Source: Steromphala cineraria (Eukaryota; Mollusca; Gastropoda; Trochida; Trochidae). From it: a stretch of 64,000 nucleotides of DNA. How positions within the stretch are numbered: the first letter of the stretch is position 1; every line of letters begins with the position of its first letter. The position numbers and the translations under genes are program-made. Below are positions 60,401 to 64,000 of the stretch, piece after piece. The stretch spans positions 27,824,171 to 27,888,170 of the forward strand of contig OU744724.1 in NCBI GenBank assembly GCA_916613615.1. Reading direction: 5' to 3'. The notes under the pieces were generated by a model that did not search any database, was not told the DNA's origin, and saw only the letters and a list, made by a program, of their open reading frames with translations.

Positions 60401-62110
60401 AGCTTCTTTTGCAACAATTGAACGTAATCATTATTATCAATACCAAGCATATTTCTTTGCTTCCTTATCTGGATGGTTCATATAACTGTGTATATGATAA
60501 GGAGCGGCCAGAAAGTTCAATGAACCCGAACTGGTGTGACGTAAGAGGAATCTGCTCGTTCGATTGTATATACCATGGAGGAAAATCGATAATTTCTGTA
60601 TTCTTTCGGAATGTTGATCGTATCGTTCATTAATTAGCTACATGTTGATGTAGTTGAGTACAATGTTCGTAGTCATTAATTCCGATCAAGTATACTTACA
60701 CACACTTATTTGATGTTTTCTATTAACTTAATGAAATGCATACATCATTACGTATCTTTGCATGCCATCACGTTCAAGCTGTATGCACCTCAAATGAAAC
60801 CAAGTGTTTGAAACACGATTTTCCCTTCCATGTCTACAAACTTGAATTGTGATCAATTGAAAAACAATCAAAACATACTACTTCAGTGTCTAGACACGTC
60901 TTAAACCAAGTTTCTGAGGTAGGTGATTATTGAAAGGATTGTTCTGTGAAGAAGTTACTGGACCTTGTTAAAATGGATATCATTGTTCCTAATATCTATC
61001 TATATGATTTATCAGTTTCCTTATGAATAAATGGACCACAAACATGCACAGATAACATGAACATAGAGATACACGAAATGGTTTTGTGGATATATGATAT
61101 TCTCAGACTGATAGTTGTAATGTTAAAGTCAATGTAATGAGATTGTATGCCTGATGTTGACACTGTTAACTATCGCTTTTTATTTGCCAATATTTGTAAA
61201 AGAGTCCATTTTCTGTTCATGCACATACATCTTTGGAGTAAAACATGATGGCGAATATTACATTCACGAAAGTGTTTGATGGTTTAAATTAGCAAAATTA
61301 TTTCAAGGAGGTGCACTGAACTAAAAGAAATAACTCAATAAAATAAGTAAAATAACATTGAGGTATCAAGTTGAGCAAACCGCCTAAGCACGAAAACCTG
61401 TAGAACTCGTTTGTCAAATCCTTAAAACAGATCAACAATATCTAATATGGAATATCAATCCTTCTTGTCTCCTTGTTCGAACCTGTAAAACATAATGATA
61501 AAAATTATAATTTTGCTTGTGAACTCTATCACTTCTTCTGTGATTGTATAAATAAGGTTGAGTTTCCGTGCGACCGCTATCGGATTGGTACAACAATATC
61601 GCTCTTATGTAAATGGTCTCTTATATTTACATGAACAAGTACTTGCATGTTCATGTATTGAATAAGGCTTTCTAAGATGAGTTGATTACAGCTTGATTTT
61701 GTATGGTTTATGTGTTTTGGAAGTTATTTTATCTCGATTCATGGTTCAATCTACTTTAACAGAGTAGTTTGGGAAGTTAAAAATTCCAGCTAGCCTAATT
61801 AATGTCTGCAGGAACTTGCATATGGTACAAGTTACACACAAGACATAAGGGTTGTAAAAAGTTATGTATTTGATAAACAAAAGAACGAGTGATATTGGTT
61901 TTAATTTCTAGCTAATATAATGTTAGTTACGAGGATATTGATTTATTATTAAAGACTTCGCAAGAGTTGTTTAGACATTAGCAGCTGATGATTATATCTG
62001 CGAAAAGTGTTTTACATCATATGGATCATGAAAGCATATTTGCAATTCATTCTGGATTAGTTTTGGCAATTGTATGATACATTAAAGATCATTTAATGTT
62101 TCAGTGATAA
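60400..62110 (+). repeat. Diverged segmental duplication copy C2
   Basis: Collinear with C1 (matches listed there) but less than half as long, so either C1 gained or C2 lost about 2 kb. The 74-codon frame at 60409-60633 ends in a region conserved at DNA level with C1 51330-51440. The reading frame itself is not conserved between the copies, so it is unlikely to encode a protein. Confidence 0.63.
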
Positions 62111-62750
62111 CTAGCAATACAGTATAAAACCACTGAACACCACTCAAATTTGAAAGAATCGAAGATTCTGAGTGCAATTTCTATGAACCGAGTTGTATAT
62201 TATAGTAATTATAAATATAATGTAAATTATCTAAAAAAAGAAGTAAATAAACAGATAAAATGACAGCTACATTAAGCTAAAAAAAAGTCTACATACATAT
62301 ACACAAACATACTACATACATGCAACGTTCGAAATAAGCACTAGCCTGATAGCCCAATGTTAGTTAAAATTCCCATGGGCTAGTACAAAATTATTGACGG
62401 TAGCCCGACTTGCTAGTGTTAATTCTTAACATTGGTCAAGGTAAAAAAAATCTTATTCTCCTTTAAAATTTGATATTCCTTCATAATACCATTCATATTC
62501 ATACATCAGAATTAACTACGAAGGACACACAATGTTACATGAAAGTAAAAACCATGTAAAAGACGAGCTGTGATTGGCCGGTATCGTCAGTTTAAACCAA
62601 TCATAACAGACAACACTGACGAGGCCCCCAGCAATAAGCATGCCGAGACGTCAAGCTGACATTCAAGTCTTGCATTAAGGTAAAGGTCCAACTTTTGCGA
62701 AACAATCACATTTAGTCAAAGAAAATATGAGAAGCAGTCAGAAAGCATGA

Positions 62751-63065
62751 GATATTTTACATCGACGTGGTTTGCTGAGTTTAAGTGTCTTATTTCTGAC
62801 AAATCAAAGATGTACTGCAATGTCTGCAGGAGCTGTTATTGTGAATTTTCCATGGTAAACAATTAAGATTCCCTCTAAAAATGAGAGATACCTTCATGGA
62901 CATTTTGTGATAGAATGCACTAACTTGAAAAAGGAAACACTCGTTTCGCATGATATTCAAAAGGGCAAAACGCTGCTGCTTTCAAGTCAGTTTGGTGCAA
63001 GCCAGCTGATTTAGCGTTAAATGAGATGGCTTTGAAGAATTACAGTGCTCCAGATAATTTTTGGA
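62751..63065 (+). pseudogene. Degenerate zinc-finger/hAT-like transposase N-terminal fragment
   Basis: The frame starting ATGAGATATTTTACATCG reads 'TWFAEFKCLISDKSKMYCNV' followed by 'CRSCYCEFSMVNN' and a stop. A shifted frame continues with 'GHFVIECTN', 'KKETLVSHDIQKGK', and another frame gives 'KPADLALNEMALKNY'. A short aromatic start, a Cys-x2-Cys pair, an F/VN block and a later His-x-Cys resemble the TTF/BED-type zinc-finger N-terminus of hAT-derived transposases and ZNF862/DUF4371-type proteins. That resemblance is from memory. At least three frame breaks and stops make it non-functional. The rest of the transposase is not seen in the remaining 900 bases. Confidence 0.5.
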
Positions 63066-63069
63066 CCTA

Positions 63070-64000
63070 ATGGGTATTTACTCCCTGTTTTGGTAACATT
63101 TGAGTATCCGCGAGTTTGATAGTGTATGTTCGTGTAATTGTTCTCCCCTGATTTCGGACAATTGGGTATTCATATGAGAAACGAGAAAATACTATCATAA
63201 CTTGACAAAAATGGGTATTTCTCTGCATATAAATAATATCTTCTAAATCTTATAATACTAATGAACTTGTTAAAAGCACTGATATTGATGTTTTAAAGAG
63301 TTATGATATCCATTGGTGACAATTCTAGGTTCGACTGTGCTAGCAAGCTATTTTATTCTTTTGATTTTAAAGAAAATTTCTTCATACCTAACTCTAAGCA
63401 TATAAACTAATTTTGTTTTTAAGGATTTTATTGCTTAAATACGCAGTAATACATGTATGCTGCTTATCTGGAGCACATAACATAAACTTCTTTATGAGGT
63501 ATGTCACACAGGCCCCCATGTCATGTCAAGTTCAATCGTTCCCGTTGCATAAAAAAAGGTTAAACAGGGTTCATACAGATTTTGAGACCCCAAATTCAAG
63601 GCCTGAACTTATCAAAATCAAGGCTTACAATACACATTACTATTCACCAATAAAAAAAACAATATGATGCACACAGACTGGTATGTTATTCCACTTGCGT
63701 AAATGAGTGAAATACAATATATCTTAACTTTCTTAGTATTTTACTTAAAAACTCACTGCAACCAATCACACTTTTAACGGTGAGTTCATTCACACGTCCA
63801 TTCAAACAAGTATAGTAAATTTTGGAACTGTCAATTCTAATCCCACAATCTATTTGTTTTGTTTTAGTTTCAGTTTCTCTTCTGTTGTTTGCAATTCCAG
63901 CTTCTTTTCTTTAGCTGTCCTTCTTAAGGCAATAGACTTAACAATAAATGTCAAGTCTGCAGTGGATCTGCTTTATCAGCAAACTCCTCAGCTGATTTTG
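63070..64000. other. Right edge of window, no gene seen
   Basis: AT-rich sequence with an 84-codon frame at 63413-63667 lacking any recognised motif. Confidence 0.45.

Noticed and set aside
60409..60633. Cys/Trp-containing 74-codon frame as a secreted peptide
   Set aside because: The homologous C1 sequence has indels that destroy the frame, and there is no clear signal peptide or splice context.
1..64000. tRNA, rRNA or other structured RNA genes
   Set aside because: I looked for A/B-box-like tRNA segments and conserved rRNA stretches and found none. A covariance-model scan would be needed to exclude small RNAs.

Overview
This window is eukaryotic, AT-rich, repeat-dense noncoding DNA, most likely from a mollusc or another lophotrochozoan. 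The evidence is the family of interspersed repeats that open with TTTTAGCTCATCTGGCC, carry (CCGT)n tracts and roughly 145-bp tandem cores, and close with an AGAGCC/GGCTCT hairpin. It also includes a SINE-tail-like fragment ending GCGGCGTAAAAC...CTCACTCACT, a type I associate with gastropods. I see no operon, no tRNA or rRNA gene, and no intact host protein-coding gene. The longest open frames are about 90-120 codons and none has a convincing family match outside transposase debris.

Layout. The backbone is a tandem array of segmental duplications of two segments, A and B. A1 spans 1-5853, B1 7090-15555, A2 15556-20635 (resuming 30453-30575), B2 31700-42420, A3 42420-47110 (interrupted), and A4 about 55860-57130. 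A1 and A2 are nearly identical over their first ~3.5 kb and clearly diverged after that. B1 and B2 are moderately diverged along their whole length. A separate diverged pair, C1 (about 51180-54960) and C2 (about 60400-62110), follows A3 and A4 respectively, so the right part reads A3-C1-A4-C2.

Transposons inserted after the duplications leave filled and empty sites in the paralogues. This lets several boundaries be read to within a base or so. They include a ~9.8-kb element in A2 (20638-30450) with ~26-bp terminal inverted repeats, a TA target duplication and 32-bp CpG-rich subterminal arrays at both ends. Others are a 1.59-kb Tc1-like element in B2 (35601-37191), a TTAA-flanked MITE in B2 (35235-35568), and pearl/Helentron-like elements at 32091-32952 and 43253-44508. 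Some insertions are older and shared by both copies: a pearl-like element (7825-8190 / 33567-34115) and a MITE with a 9-bp target duplication (14770 / 39684).

Coding remnants are limited to two broken Tc1-like transposase genes (minus strand) and one degenerate zinc-finger/hAT-like fragment near 62.75-63.07 kb. The rest (47.1-51.2, 57.1-58.8, 59.3-60.4 and 63.1-64.0 kb, and most of the interior of the 9.8-kb element) is AT-rich DNA in which I recognise nothing specific. All similarity statements are by-eye alignments within the window.
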